A stretch of 64,000 bases of DNA from Bemisia tabaci (lineage: Eukaryota; Arthropoda; Insecta; Hemiptera; Aleyrodidae). The notes beneath the pieces are model-generated. The model was not told the origin of the DNA. It was given only the letters and a program-made list of their open reading frames with translations, and did no database searches. This document shows positions 36,905 through 50,102 of the stretch, piece after piece. The position numbers and the translations under genes are program-made. The stretch covers positions 65,219,660 to 65,283,659 of the forward strand of contig NC_092793.1 of the NCBI RefSeq assembly GCF_918797505.1. Direction: 5' to 3'. Position 1 is the first letter of the stretch. Each line of letters starts with the position of its first letter.

Positions 36905-37140
36905 GCCAAAACGCGTAGGTAACTCGGTTTGCGAAGCTGCTGACTTCCTATTATAATTAATTTTTTAAATGAAAAAAAAATCGACGTCACTTCTTAAAAA
37001 CCTTCATCATTTCCTCTCTCTCTTTCAGTGAAGGATATTCTGTGAAATAGCTCAAGCATTATTGGTGTTGATTTGTTACACCTCTTCAGATGAACTATAA
37101 AATGAGAGCGGAGTTTTGGAAATACTACTGACAAGGTGTG
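36905..37140. mobile_element. Family E element, copy 3 (decayed)
   Basis: It keeps AACTCGGTTTGCGAAGCTGC and the same order of inner blocks as the other copies (TTTTTAAATGAAA, ATTTCCTCTC, TTGATTTGTTACA, GAGCGGAGTTTTG). The terminal repeats are unrecognisable. Confidence 0.55.
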
Positions 37141-37516
37141 AATTTTTGGCAGTTTCGTCGTCGGTATTCTCTTAAAAAAATATTTTCAGCAAACTATTTG
37201 TCCTTTAAATAAGGTTTTTTCTTCTTCCTCTTTTGTTACATTGATTAGCAAGTTGACCCATCCCGCCCCCCAAATTAATTCAAAATCCCGAAAAAGTGGT
37301 GAAATTTGTGCAACTATTGTAAGGAGACTGAGATTGCGTATGTGTCGGTTAGAATTAAGTGCACAAGCAATGATATAACTTGCAGATTAATGGACCAAGT
37401 TTTAAAAACGAGAAATGTTCAGAAAGTTGATACTATCTTTCGTGGTTACATACGGGTATAGTAGTATTTTCATCAATTTTGTCTATTTTCATAATCCTAG
37501 GGATAAAACAAATACA

Positions 37517-37690
37517 AGGGGCCGTCCCTAAATTACGTATCGCCCTATTTCCGAATTTTTACCCCCTCCCCTTCCTCCCTTGTAAATATCGTGTGACGTA
37601 GGTCCCTATCCTTCGACACGCAAAAACAAAATGGCGTACGCTCTCCTCAAACTCCTCCCCCTAAAACGTTGTTTTTTCGGACGGCCCCTA
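37517..37690. mobile_element. Small element with AGGGGCCGTCC ends
   Basis: It opens AGGGGCCGTCCCTAAATTAC and closes TTCGGACGGCCCCT. The short inverted ends enclose a body with CCCCTCCCC. An open frame across it is not coding. Confidence 0.65.
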
Positions 37691-39363
37691 GGTATACTTC
37701 CTGTACGAAAACCCCTCAACATTTGTCGAACTTTGGCTCTCCCTGTTTTCGAGGAATCCAAAGCGGTTTATAGGACTAAACGCTGCTGTTTTGGAGGAAA
37801 ATATTTTCGAATCAAGTTTTCAATGCAATTACCTCCGGAAAAACAAGAACACGGATGAGTAATTTCGTGTAAACTGACACCTGCGCGCAAGGCAGTGTCG
37901 CCCAGACTTTCAACAACGTGCGAGCACTGCCTCTCCCCGGAGTTGGAGGCAAGTAACGCTCCACAAATTGCAGAATGCAGTTTACCTCTGAAGAATTATT
38001 CCCGCGTCAGTGCAGCGTGGCGCTGACGCTACGTTGCGACTTGGCTCCGCTTATTACATATGCAAATGAAAAGAGAAGCTCGGATTAAAGTAGAAAACTG
38101 TTCGTACTTAACATAGTTAAAATCCTTGCATTTTGACGTCACTACTTGAAAACTCTTTGAGTGCTCTCTCCTCTTGACTAAATATGTTTCGTTCCCTTCT
38201 TAACAGGTATGTTGTGCGAGGGCATGCGAGACTCTGGCTGAAACTGTAGCGATTTTGCAAGTTGGCAACACTGTTTTTCCTTTATTTAAATACATTAAAA
38301 CATCGATATTAGGTGAGGCAAGCTGCCTCACTAAGAATCGATTGTTTGCAGATATTTAAATGCAGGAAAAGCAGTGTTGCCGACTTTCAAGAATTGCCAC
38401 TGCGGGCTGAAATATGATGTAGCACCTCGAAAGGAGAGACCCGGTTTTGGGTTTGATTTTCCGCAAAAAATGTTTCAAATTGATTTCGGCTACAGTACGT
38501 TCGCCTTATGCGAATGCTTCCACGAGTTCAGAAATCGAACCTTTAGTGGACGATTTAGATCAATTTCAATAAGGGAAGGTTTCTATTGCGTTTATACTTG
38601 ATTTCTGATAATTTTCATTTATCTCTCGGAATGACCCTCACCTTATGATATGCAGGGATACATTAATGTTAGTGATGGATGGTTTTTCATTCGACTTCTC
38701 AGAATTTTGGTTGTCCATAGGATGATATTCTTATCTTCCTCGGAGAATAAAGCAAGGAATTGATTTACAAACAAAGAAATAAGGATTCGTTAACGATTAC
38801 TGCAAGTTGTGACTCAAACTCAACCGCCAAAGGACCAAATTTTAAAAAAAACCAACCTATTGATTTTCCCCTAGTGCCTGGAAAATTCCGGGCGTTCACA
38901 CCTAGGATTAGCATGCCGTCCTGCTTTCTAACATTCGCTTGTACTCTGTGTAATTAATCAGAAAATACAGGATTTTTCACCCCGAGTTGAAAACTTGACA
39001 AAACCTTCAATGGTGGATTTAAATTGAAAGTGGCGAGAAATGTTCGAGTCACGTTGCGAAACATGTGCGTCTTTTCCTGCGAAACTAAACTACGACCACT
39101 ATTATTTTTTTATAAAAATAAGGTCGCTAAGATATCCTCTCTTTTCCTAACTCAACCCGCACGAATGCATTTTAAGCTGATCCTACGATTCCGTACCCAG
39201 TGTTCCCGTCAATGCCACCAATCACACCTTATATGTGAAGTACGTGCCACGCAGCTGGTAACAAGCACGTTAACGAAGGAAAGAAATCAGTACTGTTCTA
39301 ACAATAAGATCGAGGCACTCAGTTTCACATCCTCGGATCGCACTCCGGCTCATTGCAGGAATA
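37691..39363. other. No recognisable gene apart from the small palindrome at 38.3 kb
   Basis: Frames at 37631-37858 and 39024-39494 each run through transposon termini, so they are not genes. Confidence 0.5.
38255..38390. mobile_element. Small palindrome with GTTGGCAACACTG arms
   Basis: The arms GCAAGTTGGCAACACTGTTT and TATTTAAAT are mirrored by TATTTAAATGCAGG and AGTGTTGCCGACTTTC. GAGGCAAGCTGCCTC sits at the centre, between two ATCGAT-type sites. Confidence 0.75.
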
Positions 39364-39616
39364 CTGCCGTGCTAGGGAAAAACGCCGTAAGAACCTATAG
39401 GCGTTGCCACATTTCCTTCAATAAAACACGACTTTTCTGGAAAACTAATGAATATTTTCCCTCTAGTTTTTCAGATAATTTTGTTCGCAATTGAACCTTA
39501 AATTCCTGAAAATTTCAAGGAATAATGTTAATGATTTTTCTCACAATGAAACATTTTATCGAAGGAAATTTGGCAACTCTCGAATGTTCATACGGCGTTT
39601 TTCCTTAGCACGGGAG
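39364..39616 (+). mobile_element. Family B element, copy 7
   Basis: The ends are CTGCCGTGCTAGGGAA and TTCCTTAGCACGGGAG. Both flanks carry AATA, a possible 4-bp duplication, as at the 50.2-kb copy. Confidence 0.9.
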
Positions 39617-42468
39617 AATAAAGCATTATCTTGTTCGGCGTTACGTCTTTCTCAGATATGCATATTTCGCATTATTTCAAAGGCAAACACAGTGAACTGG
39701 AATCCCTTTCAAAAATATTTCAGACGCCAAAAATAAGAGATGAAAAAGGAGGGAAACCAATCTCGGGGAGGACTTGCGCAACTTGAGTATATAATCACAA
39801 AACAAGGAATGTTCATAAACTTCGTGAAAGGTTTGTGGGGGCAAAAAAACGAAAAAAACTCACTATTGTAGTTTTTGATGATGTTTCTATGAATAAATTC
39901 CATAAATGGTGGACGACTTAATGTAGTTACTTAATTACGTCTTTACGTCTTGCGTAAAAATAAACCAAAAACCTTCAAGTTTTTAAGTCTAGATGAAGAA
40001 AACAGACAAAGAGTAAAATTAGTTTTTTTTATACATTTTAGATACCAGGAGAGGAAGAAAAGGAAGTGGAAGATCCTCAGAAATAAATGTATGACTAACA
40101 CACAATATATCTTTCTCTCTGAAAAACGGTTCTCATCGAATCACCTCTGGGTTACGTCTGATCTCAATTATAGGGTCATAACAATTTTCATGAGATTCGC
40201 TGAATCACTGCCACCAAAATGCTGAAACAAAGATTTATTTCCCAGAACTTTGGGGGAGGGGGTTGGCCCCCTTAAAATACACTTTTAAAAAAAATTCATA
40301 GAGGGTAAAGCCTGATTTAGACCCAGAAAACACGCTTTATTGTTTATTCGCCACTTTTTTACAAAATTTTATATGATTCTGTTTTCAAATAATTATTAAA
40401 GACAACTTTGGCTATTTTATGCTACAGAAAAAGCTCGCAGAGCGACGAACTATTGGGGGCCCCCTCTCCTATCCCGAGCTATAGGCGCGTTGTGAGCCCG
40501 AGCGACTACCATATTATAATAATTTGGTTGAGACATTCATCTCTAAACAAAGCCTTGATAAAAATTGCATTCCCCAAGGATCAAGGGGAACAGTTTCAGA
40601 TCCATTCAGACCTTTCAAGATCTATCTCAGAACTCGCTAGCTGCCTCTCGTAAAAATAAATTCTCTAGATAGCATGGTCGAGCCCTGAAATTAACGAAGG
40701 CACAACTCAAATCTGGAATGCATCAATAATTATTTCCGTCTAAAAGCTACCGTTTGGCCTCTAATTTAGCTTTAATTGCTGCAGACTTGAGATTACACAC
40801 GTTATCTTGAAAATTGAGGAGAAACCAATGATAAGGCCAGACACGAACTAAGTAGCCCAAATTAAAAGAGTAAGGAAGACTAAAGTACACAGTTCAATTA
40901 GATAACCACAATTTTAAGTGATTTTTTCAAGAGGCCACCGTCTCTACAGAATTAGTTCTCTGCCCCTCTATCCTTCGACGCCGCGCCGGCCATACCTCGA
41001 GAATTTTAGGCAAGTTATCTCCTTACTTGAGAGACTTACTCCTAAAAAGGGACCATGTATATGTATTCAGATGAGAAAATAAACAGGTTTCCTTTCAGAA
41101 ACAGCTCGTTTACTCTGTCTTGAGTTGTTATATATACAGATTAACGTCCGAAACGCTCACCTTAGCTGAAAAATATCTGGAACGTCTTATTCCTTACTGC
41201 CGTAAGTTTGTGCTTAAAAGTATTTTTGAAAAATTGTCATTATATGAGGAGCATTAAGCCGTCTATATTTAACATTAACGATCCGATGTCATCGAAAGAA
41301 ATAAAGCGCTGATCCAGCAGCTACTAAATATGAGGTCTTATTATTCTAGCATCATGCTCCGACTTCTCCTGAAATGCTCATAAAATCATAATGTTCGCTT
41401 TAATTTGATGACGTTCCATCTATCACGGTCTCACGTTGCTATCGAAACGACCTTGGGCCCAAGTTTCACATTAAAGTGCGAGGAACGAAAAGCAAAATTA
41501 TCAGAAAGAAAAGATAGGTGGACAGGGTACGCTGAGGATAATGATGAAACATCAAAAATCGAATAGGTATTCGATGAGTGCACAACATACCCTCTTCAAA
41601 ACCTGCGAATGAGAACTAATCTATTTATGTATCGAATATTCGATACATTATATAAACAATATAACTACACGATGAACTATAAATGAATTCGATACACTAT
41701 AAATGATAAAGTGTCACGTCTAATCCAATATATACATATCGATAGCTAAAGACACTGATTGCATATCTCCGATTGCTACGTTGCAATCTCTAGCAAGGTT
41801 TCATTTTTTAGGAGAACAACTAATAGTATTTATCAAAATTTACTTCATTTATTTAAAATATTCATAAAAACTTGAAGGAATATTTTTGTATTTTTTCCCC
41901 TTTAGGAGGAGGGTGGGGGAGCGATTAACAGCAAAAAGTACCTGCGTAATGGTTTAAAAAGAAAAGTAATTCCATGAAATTATATTCATGCTTTCAAAAT
42001 AAATGTTTAAAATACAACATATGAAGAGCGATCATTGCTATATATATCACGGGCACGGCAACTTATAGAGATGTTAAACCATTATGCTTTTACACGTATC
42101 AAATGGAGAGTTCGGCATTGAAAGGTCAAACATAATGGTCGCGGCAGAGACGCAAAGGAGGAAAAAGAAGGAAACTATGAGTAAGTAAAAAAGAAAAATG
42201 CTCTCGATCCTGGCATTAATGTTGTTGATTTTGTAAAAACCGGTTCAAGGAATCCCCACACGAGACAGCGACTCGAAATCAATGAGAGGTCGCCAGATGA
42301 CCACGCTTGAAAGAGCCGTATGTAGTGGAGACCAGAAGAGGAAGCGCAGATAATCATAACAGTTGTAGTAACTTTTTGGTCTAAGTAAAATCAACAAACT
42401 ACGTTCACAGGAGTCAAAGAGAGAGTAAAACTCTATGAGAGACTTTGATCAAAGTCAGATCGGTTATT
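39617..42468. other. No recognisable gene
   Basis: AT-rich, with many ATCGAATATTCGATAC-like words near 41630-41760 and a G-rich stretch at 40249-40265. Confidence 0.5.
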
Positions 42469-42720
42469 TGGATTGCATTTTGCAAAAAGGAACCAAGAGC
42501 AATCCGATATTGCTAAGATCGTTCCCTTCGCATTATCTGCAATAAAATTACTGAAACCACGCAAAAAATTAAATTTACAAAGGTAATTTTGGTCTTGCCA
42601 TTATAATTTGTTGGGAGTAAAAATACAACTTGTTTAAGTGCTCAGTTTATATTTGCAAGGTATAAAAAGTTGCACAATCCTAGCGAGATTAGAATACTCG
42701 TGGTTCCCTTTTGCAATCCA
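42469..42720. mobile_element. Inverted-repeat element, family C copy 3
   Basis: 252 bp. It begins TGGATTGCATTTTGCAAAAA and ends TTTTGCAATCCA, with ~50-bp arms containing GGAACCA and CTAAGAT. No clear target duplication and no coding frame. Confidence 0.82.
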
Positions 42721-43569
42721 CTTAGTAGTTGGGGTGATGCATAGTTAAGCACTATAAAAGTCGAAACAGTGATATTTGTCAAAAGTCCCTACCGATCGCA
42801 AATTTTCTCATTCTAGGAGCGTGAATTGCTTTCACTATAACTTGCGGCTGAAATTTCAATGAAAAATTTCATTGTGAACTCCTTTGTAGCGTAGAATTTT
42901 TTACCATTCCATTGAAACGGTCCAACCCATAGATTGGTACCGTCTGAATTCATACTTAATATAGGAAAAATACCTACTGAACTATCAATATTATTTTGCC
43001 TGTAGTAGAAGTGCGTACATAAAATGTTTTATCTAATGATTGCTTAGTGCGTGAAATTGACAAGATCACATCCTCTGGAGAGCACTTATATACGAGGGAA
43101 ACTTTTCTCATCACCCTCGCATTAGAGGCGGAGCAATTCAATCGACTGCGGAAGTAAACGCACAGATTTTACCTGAGCTTCAAGCTCCATCTTCCATCCC
43201 TCTCGTCGAAAGATGGGTCTCACGGGAAATAATCGTGACTGTAAGGACCCTCGGAAGCAATTTCTACCCCGATTTAGTTGAGTGACCATTTAATGAAAAA
43301 AATTGAGTGTTAAGTTATTTCCCGGAAAAGCACGATTACTTTTTCACAACTTCCTGCATCCTTGGAAAAGATTAAAACTGTATCGAGCATAATAATTATG
43401 CAAAGGCACATCGCCAAGACGAAATAAATCTGTATAGGGTCGATCAAACGGTTTCACTTACTTTCTGAACGAGCTCAAAATCTAATGATTTTAACTGCCT
43501 AAACAATGCTAATTGCTACAATGTATGAAAAACTTAATATTTCGCTCGTTTTTCTCCGTAATGACTGCG
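42721..43569. other. No recognisable gene
   Basis: AT-rich. No repeat or coding feature noticed. Confidence 0.5.
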
Positions 43570-43795
43570 CACTGGAAAAAAACACATTGGTTCTAGAGTC
43601 CAGACTCTTAAAAACATCGATAAGAAAAAATACTCTCGATTCAATCAGATTTAAGCTTAAATCAAGAACCAAGCCTCTTAATTTGAGCGGATTTCCTTTT
43701 GATTTAAGCTTAAATCTGATTGAATCAAGAGTCCTTTTTCTTGTCAATGTTTTCAAGAGTCTGGACTCTAGATCCAATGTGTTTTTTTTCCAGTG
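43570..43795. mobile_element. Near-complete palindrome with CACTGGAAAAAAA tips
   Basis: 226 bp. The arms hold GAGTCCAGACTCTTAAAAAC, AAATACTCTCGATTCAATCA and GATTTAAGCTTAAATC, with their complements in reverse order. GCG flanks both tips, a possible 3-bp duplication. Frames open on both strands reflect the symmetry. Confidence 0.85.
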
Positions 43796-44203
43796 GCGCG
43801 TTATTTATTTCATTTTTGCCCTATTTATGACTCAAAGGAAAAGGTCAAATTATACAATCATAAAAATTTACCCCCTGAAAAATGCCTTCTTTCTCCCCAC
43901 TTTATTTCCCATACTTTCTCTGATACAATCTTTTAGAATCGAAGACCGACTAGGTCTATACGTGCGCACTTTTGGACTGCAAAAGAAGATTGTCTGACGT
44001 CATCTTCGTGTCGCTTGAAATGCAAGAATCAAGATGGTGGATCTTCTGTCGCAGACTAAAAATGCGTAAATTTAGTTGGCGTGGACTCTGCCTTCAAAAA
44101 GACTACGACGGAGGTTATGAGAAGAAAACTTTGAGCCACAAAATTGAAAAAGTCCGCGTTATATTAAGCCCTCTCACCTAAGAATATGAATCCATAAACC
44201 AAT

Positions 44204-45109
44204 CAGGACCGGATTTAGGGGGTGGCCACATGGGCCGCGGCCCATGGCGGCAAATTTTGCATTTTTTTTTTTAAATGTAGCTATAAAGAAAAATCGGATT
44301 CAGAAAAAAAAATTACAAACGAGAATAGGTGACAAAATCTCTCATTTCCTGAAAGTATATTTCTAATTTTGTCGTCTCTCTGTGATACAATGGACAGCAC
44401 CTTTAATTAGTCGAGTTCAGACTAAGAGAGAAACCGAACATGGAATTTGGCCTGGAACGGCGCGGCGCAGAGAACAATGATGATGAGAACTTGAGATTGA
44501 GATGAAAAGGAGAAACCCTCGGTGCGACGCGGCGGTCGGCATGTAACACATATTAGCGCCTACAAGACTGCATGAATACTTCTCGCATTGCATCAAAGAC
44601 AGTGCGGTCGCTGCGGTCAGCAGCGGGCGGCGTAAAACGCACAGCGCCTACAAGACCACATGAATACTTCACGCATTACGTCAAACACAGTGCGTGCAGC
44701 AGTGGTCGACGTGAAACGTATAACGCATACAAGATTGTAGGAATACTTCGCTCGTTGCGCCGAACACAGTACGGTCAGCGCAGCGTGGCGGCGGAAGTTA
44801 AAATTATTAAACCATATTTATGTTTGCTCTTTCATAATTTTTTCGTTCATTTCATATAAATGGAAGGCCTTGTCCACACAGAGATAGGTTTACGGAACTT
44901 AACTTACGCGCCAAGTTCCGTGAACTTTTGCTAGTAGTGTTGACAGGGCTTCCGCAAAAAAAGTGTCCAACACGAGTAAACGCGTCTTATGCACCCCTCC
45001 CCCTCCGGCACGTTCCTTTGATGGTTTTTATTGATGTTTCAAAACGAATGAGAAGGGGGCGGCAAAATACAGGCGGCCCATGGGCGGCAAGTAAGTAAAT
45101 CCGGCCTTG
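44204..45109 (+). mobile_element. hAT-type non-autonomous element, copy A5, with perfect target duplication
   Basis: It runs from CAGGACCGGATTTA (one change in the terminus) to AATCCGGCCTTG and is flanked on both sides by AAACCAAT, a perfect 8-bp duplication. There are three internal ~80-bp units. Both termini carry the complementary change (GGACC / GGCCT are not exact partners), so the copy may now be poorly mobilised. Confidence 0.95.
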
Positions 45110-46286
45110 AAACCAATGAAGATATTCAAAAGAAAAATAAATATTCCTTTGATCGCAGATCTATTTTTGGTGGTTTTTCAAACTTTAAACTTTAGGGAAA
45201 CGAGGTGAGGATTAAAAATTTGACTTTTTAGAAAACTTTAAGTAATTAAGCGTGACTACGTGACTATAATGATCCGAGAACATTTCTGAATAGCGATCGT
45301 AGACTCCTTGTGATAAAATACAGCTTTTTTATGCTAATTTACTTTTGCATGCATTGCTCCTGTAAAAGGTTAACAAAAATGGAAAATGTTATAATTTGAC
45401 CTTGGTTCCTAAATCCCAGGATTAAAATGACAGCATGGGCATAATAACTCAAAGAGTAGAAGCTTTGGCGCTTGGGTCAAATGGAGATATGACATCGATG
45501 TCAGGTTATACCAAATTTTCCTCCATGAGAACCGATATTAATACATGCTCTACTTTCTTGAAGATGGCTCATAGTTTATGTAAAAATCTCTGGATTTCAG
45601 AAAACGACGGGGTTGACGTTGTTGACAACAATTGCCCACTTATATATAAAACTTATTTGCGTCATAAAAAAGGAGGGGCCAACGTTCACTCCTCTATTTC
45701 AATGCGCACAGTCGTCTTGTAGTAGGTACAGTGAAAGCATTAAAGTCAATTGCATATTCTTAAAATTTTACACAGACTGCCGGTTAACAATTTATTATAC
45801 TTAGAGAAGTCAAATATATTAGAAGAATTGAGGACGTTAATTTTTCAGATGAACTTAATTAGATTGCGGTGCATTGACTATCAATCGCTTCTTTATCTTA
45901 TGTTTATGTCAGCGGAATTGTAACTGAAAGCCGGCAACCTTTCCTGGAAAATACATCATGAAGAATTGCCGGTGTTGCCATGTAGAATTATTACGTCCTG
46001 CCGTGGGTAAGTATATCGAATTCGTAGCAGTAATGGACCTCCAAGATGCTCGAGAGATTTCAGAATCACAGACAAAAAAAAAACGAGGTACAAAAACACT
46101 GGCAAATAGAAGAGAGTCGAGATGGAGTGAAGAACAGACTGGTAATAATATGTCATCGCGTTTCTCTCTCTGTCAACATTTAGAATCAAAGTGAGCAATG
46201 CTTTTAAAAATTTTCAAGACAGTCAAATGTTACCGCTTAGTCACGCAATACTTCGATAAAATTCAAAAAGAGACTACCATAAATAG

Positions 46287-46327
<41 letters not shown>

Positions 46328-46819
46328 GTACTTGCAGACAATAATCTGTTGAAGCGAGAACTTCATTTGTTCCTCGATATTTTTTGTGTAATTCGGATCT
46401 TTTGTTGACAAGTTGAGAATGGTGCACGGCGAAAAAAATTTCGGCTGTATTTGTGACTCCGATAAAAATTCGCGAAAAAAATCTTCTCTCTCGAGACACT
46501 GTTGCTCGTTCATTTTTCAAGGTTACTACAATCGAACTTTTTTCCCTGCTTTCAAAGTTCTAAAAGGCGGCAAAAAAAGAAAGGAAAAAAAGCAAATAAT
46601 CAAGTGCTTCATATCTTCTCAAAAATCCACCTGTACGCCCTCCATGAGAGGAAAGCTTTCATAGTGTTGTATGCATGCGCAAAGTGGTAGTATTACGTGG
46701 CAGAGCGCGATTTGGAATGCACCAGACCACCAGAAGCCTGGTGATCACGAAAAAGAATGGCGTCCTTAGCGATGAATCGATTGATCTGCCGTTTAACCCG
46801 ATGAAAAAGGATAATTTGA
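45110..46819. other. No recognisable gene
   Basis: Contains the A37 run. A frame at 45435-45722 has mixed composition but no motif and no splice sites that I could support. Confidence 0.45.
46287..46323 (+). repeat. A37 homopolymer
   Basis: About 37 consecutive A, with nothing recognisable as a retrocopy beside it. It gives rise to artefactual poly-Phe frames on the minus strand. Confidence 0.85.
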
Positions 46820-47073
46820 ATCGCATTCAGCAAAAAGGAACCATCGTGATTACAGTGTTGTAAAAATGTTGCTTCCTCATGATTATCTAAAAAATCTCCC
46901 AGAATAGTAAATAGTATTGTATAGTAATAGTATAGAATTGTTAATTTTAGAGGAAACTTATTGTGTAACTTTTAATACTGTATACATAAAGTAATTTTTG
47001 TTAAAAGAAGGGAAGACGTTGTACGATTTTGAAAACACTATAATCGCGCTGGTTCCTTTTCGATAAATTCGAC
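46820..47073. mobile_element. Inverted-repeat element, family C subfamily
   Basis: The arms are TCGCATTCAGCAAAAAGGAA with ATTACAGTGTTGTAAAA and the reverse (TTTGAAAACACTATAATCGC, GGTTCCTTTTCGATAAATTC). They share GCAAAAAGGAACCA with the other family members. Confidence 0.65.
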
Positions 47074-47849
47074 CCAATGGAGATGTTGCATGTGTGAGGA
47101 ATTTGCGATTTGACTGTTGATTCTTATGTAAAAGTTCGCAAGAAACACGATGGTGCTACTGGTTTTCTCTGAAATCAACTCCCAAGCTCAAAAAAAGCTC
47201 TCAAGTTGAGGCCAAAATGGAGGGGATATCCCACCCTACCCTGAGAGTCCACCTCTACATCAAGACAAACTATCCATGCAAAGATAGGGAGCAAATACAT
47301 TGACAGGGCTGCCACTTCATTTGGGGACTAAAAAACTGAAAACACGACAACCCTGCTAATGCAAAGACCCTGCTGTTTTGCAAAGCTAAGCGTTCTTCCT
47401 TCTTTCCTCCGTACCTTCCTTTTTTATTCCTTCGTTCCCTTTGTCTTCCTCATTTTTCTGGGGCAAACAGGAGGGGGGGGGGACGTATGCCCCCTACTAC
47501 ACGACCCCTCTGGATCCACCTACGAGTATGAAACAACTCTTCTCTCTGCCCAACCTAAAATTTGCGATTGGCCTACTTGTGAGACTCTGCACGAAGCTTT
47601 GGAAATTTCATTAGATGCGAGTTGACGGAGGATTTTTGAACCTCGTCCAACCTGGCGATGCATGGAAAGGCGGCGGAAAATCCCGATTCCTCCGACAGTG
47701 GTGATTAGAGTCCTTTGACTCTAAATGCGCTCGAACAGAAATATCCTCACGATAAAAAGGTGCACGGCGTACATGCTCGGTGGAGGTGCAAAAAATTCGC
47801 TCCTCTAAAAGCACGGGTGGTAGAAAAAAAAACGAAATTGTCGTTTCCG

Positions 47850-48110
47850 TGGATCCGCCGGCGCGGCGCCGTTCGTTGCCCTCGCCTCGGTCCCGGTCTG
47901 CCCGCGATGATGTCTGTGCTAAAGTCCCGTTCCCACTCGCCGCGGCCCGCCGCCGCCGCCGGCCTCGACGTCGCGTCGCCGTGCCGTCCGCCGTCCGCCG
48001 TCATTTCGGCAATCGTGAATTCGTGATCCAAGACCCGTTTGACGTTCGCACGTCGCTTTATTATGACGCGGAACCCCACAAGACTCATGATCGCCATTTC
48101 TGACGCCCGC
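47850..48110. promoter_or_regulatory. CpG-rich island, possible promoter or first exon
   Basis: CCGCCGCCGCCGGCCTCGAC and similar. Frames are open on both strands. The plus-strand frame ends in a non-repetitive, mixed-composition stretch (about 47995-48103) that could be coding, but no splice partner was seen. A hAT-type element starts 42 bp to the right. Confidence 0.3.
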
Positions 48111-48151
48111 AGCGTCCATCACGGTTCCAAGGACAAGGTCCTAGGTCCACT

Positions 48152-48463
48152 TAGAGTCCCTTTATACTGAGAGTCAAGACAATGCGAATCCATTTCTGAT
48201 TGGTTAACCGGATTTTAGGCCTTCACAGTGTCACAAACGGGAATAAAGATTACATTTTCACCAATTGCAAAGATTATAATTTGGAATGGACCGAGGAATT
48301 TCGGGTTCGACAAGGAACAAACGGAATGAGAGAAGGAACGGAGAAAGGAATTTAAGAATGAGCCGATCAAAGATTACGAAAAACGTTCAATTTGTGTAAT
48401 CTTTATTCCCGTTTGTGACTCCATGAGGGGTGTTGTCTTGACTCTCAGTATAAAGGGACTCTA
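48152..48463. mobile_element. hAT-type element with perfect ends and target duplication
   Basis: 312 bp from TAGAGTCCCTTTATACTGAG to its exact complement (about 31 bp each side), flanked by GGTCCACT on both sides. A second inner inverted pair, GTCACAAACGGGAATAAAGA (from 48230) against its complement (48395-48419), lies further in. There is no coding frame. Confidence 0.93.
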
Positions 48464-49162
48464 GGTCCACTCATCCTCCATTCCGGCAAAAAATGTAAAA
48501 TTTCCCACGTGCAACTGGGGGACCTCTTTGGGTGAAAATGAGTAATGAAGTTCGAAATAGAGTACATACCTACATGGGATGTACTCTGTCTGTAGTGCAT
48601 GTCTGCCTCGGATGTTTTTGTACTCGATTCCAGTGGTTACGTGATAACGGCTGGGATCAAGTCGCCACTCAATTTTTTTTTTAATTTTTTCGTGTTTTTG
48701 CAGCTGAAATTGAGGTGGTAACAGCTCGAAACGTCCTGCCTATGAGTGTTTTTTAAAAGTTTTAGCCTTGTTTACCCATGTTTTAATTCCCTCCCTATTT
48801 GCACCTATACAAGGGGAAAGTATAGACGCGTCTATGGAGCTCTTGGGGCCCAAAAGGACAGTCATCCTTAGAATACGAAAAACACTAGACAAATGCCGCT
48901 ATCAATCTTCAGATTACAATATCAAACTAAAACGGCTGAGAATTTGCGAAAATGAGTGTCCTTCCGCAAATATGAGCAAATGTATGCAAAAATCAAGTCA
49001 AATACGTGCTTAAATAGGGTCTTGAAAACAGCGATAATAAATCCCTCTGGATAATTTGAATATACGTTGGCTGCCCTTTTGGGCCCTAGAGGCTTCATGA
49101 CCTAACTAAAATTACCTGCATGCCCTTGTTCTCCCTATACAGTTACTGTAGCGCGCAATGTC

Positions 49163-49504
49163 TACAGGGTGTTCCAGATTACACGGTCAAACTGCATCAG
49201 CGTGTTCCAAGCTTATTTCGTTCTCTTCTCAGAAGTATCTTTCCCAAGAGTATCCCAAGTCGAAGTAACGCAATCTCCCACCCCATTTTCGGGTAAATGA
49301 TCTTCACTGGAAAAAAAGACGATAATTTTGCACGTGTTCGAGGAGAAAAAACGATAATTTTCCCTCACAGTGGAGAAGGGTGAGAAGAGTGAAGCTTCAA
49401 TTGGAAGCAGCTTTGGAAAAAACCCTTATAAAAGAAAAAGATCTTATTTTGACCGAGAAAATACCCTACTGCAGCCTAGCTGTTTGATCCTGGGACACCC
49501 TGTA
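49163..49504. mobile_element. Inverted-repeat element with TACAGGGTGTTCC ends
   Basis: 342 bp from TACAGGGTGTTCC to GGACACCCTGTA, with TA at both ends as expected for a Tc1/mariner-type TA duplication. The inner arms share GGTCAAAC / GTTTGATCC. It encloses a smaller CACTGGAAAAAAA structure (about 49306-49374), probably nested. Confidence 0.75.
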
Positions 49505-49858
49505 TGCAGAGATGCAAAAAGTTTCAGATACCTGATCGTGTCTCGCGATCCGGTGCATTCGGACGTCTCAGGTCTCAAGGTCAATTTTCCGATTTTCTGC
49601 CGGGGGAAGGCCCGATTTTACGGGAAGATCCCCCTCTTAGTGTATTTTCCGAAGAGGGAGGGAAGTCAAATCTTGTCCACTCGATAACTTAAGTTAAAAT
49701 GAATATTTTGAGCTGAAATTTTATGGGTGGTAGTTTTTCTCTAGGACTGGTTTGGTATTGATTTTGAGCAAAATCGGCTGAGCCGTTGAAAAATGGCGAG
49801 CTTTGAAAGTTTTAGGCGGGGTTTGCGCGGCATGAGGGGAGCCGGCCGGAGCGGGGCC

Positions 49859-49990
49859 GCACAGTGGGTCAGGGGGAGAGAGCTTTTCGACCAAGCGTTC
49901 GTCGCACAGTGGGTCAAGTGGAGGAAGTTTTTGGAAAAATCGTTCGTTGCACAATGGGTCAGGGTAAATTCCAAGACTCCTGCTCCCACT
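49859..49990 (+). repeat. Three 45-bp tandem units with GCACAGTGGGTC
   Basis: GCACAGTGGGTC occurs at 49859 and 49904 and as GCACAATGGGTC at 49949, exactly 45 bp apart, each followed by AAGCGTTCGTC- or AATCGTTCGTT-like sequence. The period is a multiple of three, so several frames stay open. I see no evidence that any is translated. Confidence 0.75.
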
Positions 49991-50102
49991 TCGGGAAATA
50001 CACTTTCCCTCCCTCGCGCGGTGGATGCGCGGGTCACTTAAAGGAACGGGGAAACGACTGAACGACAGGGGTTTGTGGGGGCCTCGCCCACCCCCACCCC
50101 CC

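Noticed and set aside
39024..39494. 156-codon plus-strand frame
   Set aside because: Its last third is a family B terminus and core, and the rest has no domain features.
43506..43997. 163-codon plus-strand frame
   Set aside because: It translates the palindrome at 43.6 kb; a mirrored frame exists on the other strand.
46263..46520. Poly-Phe membrane-like frames
   Set aside because: They are read from the A37 homopolymer.
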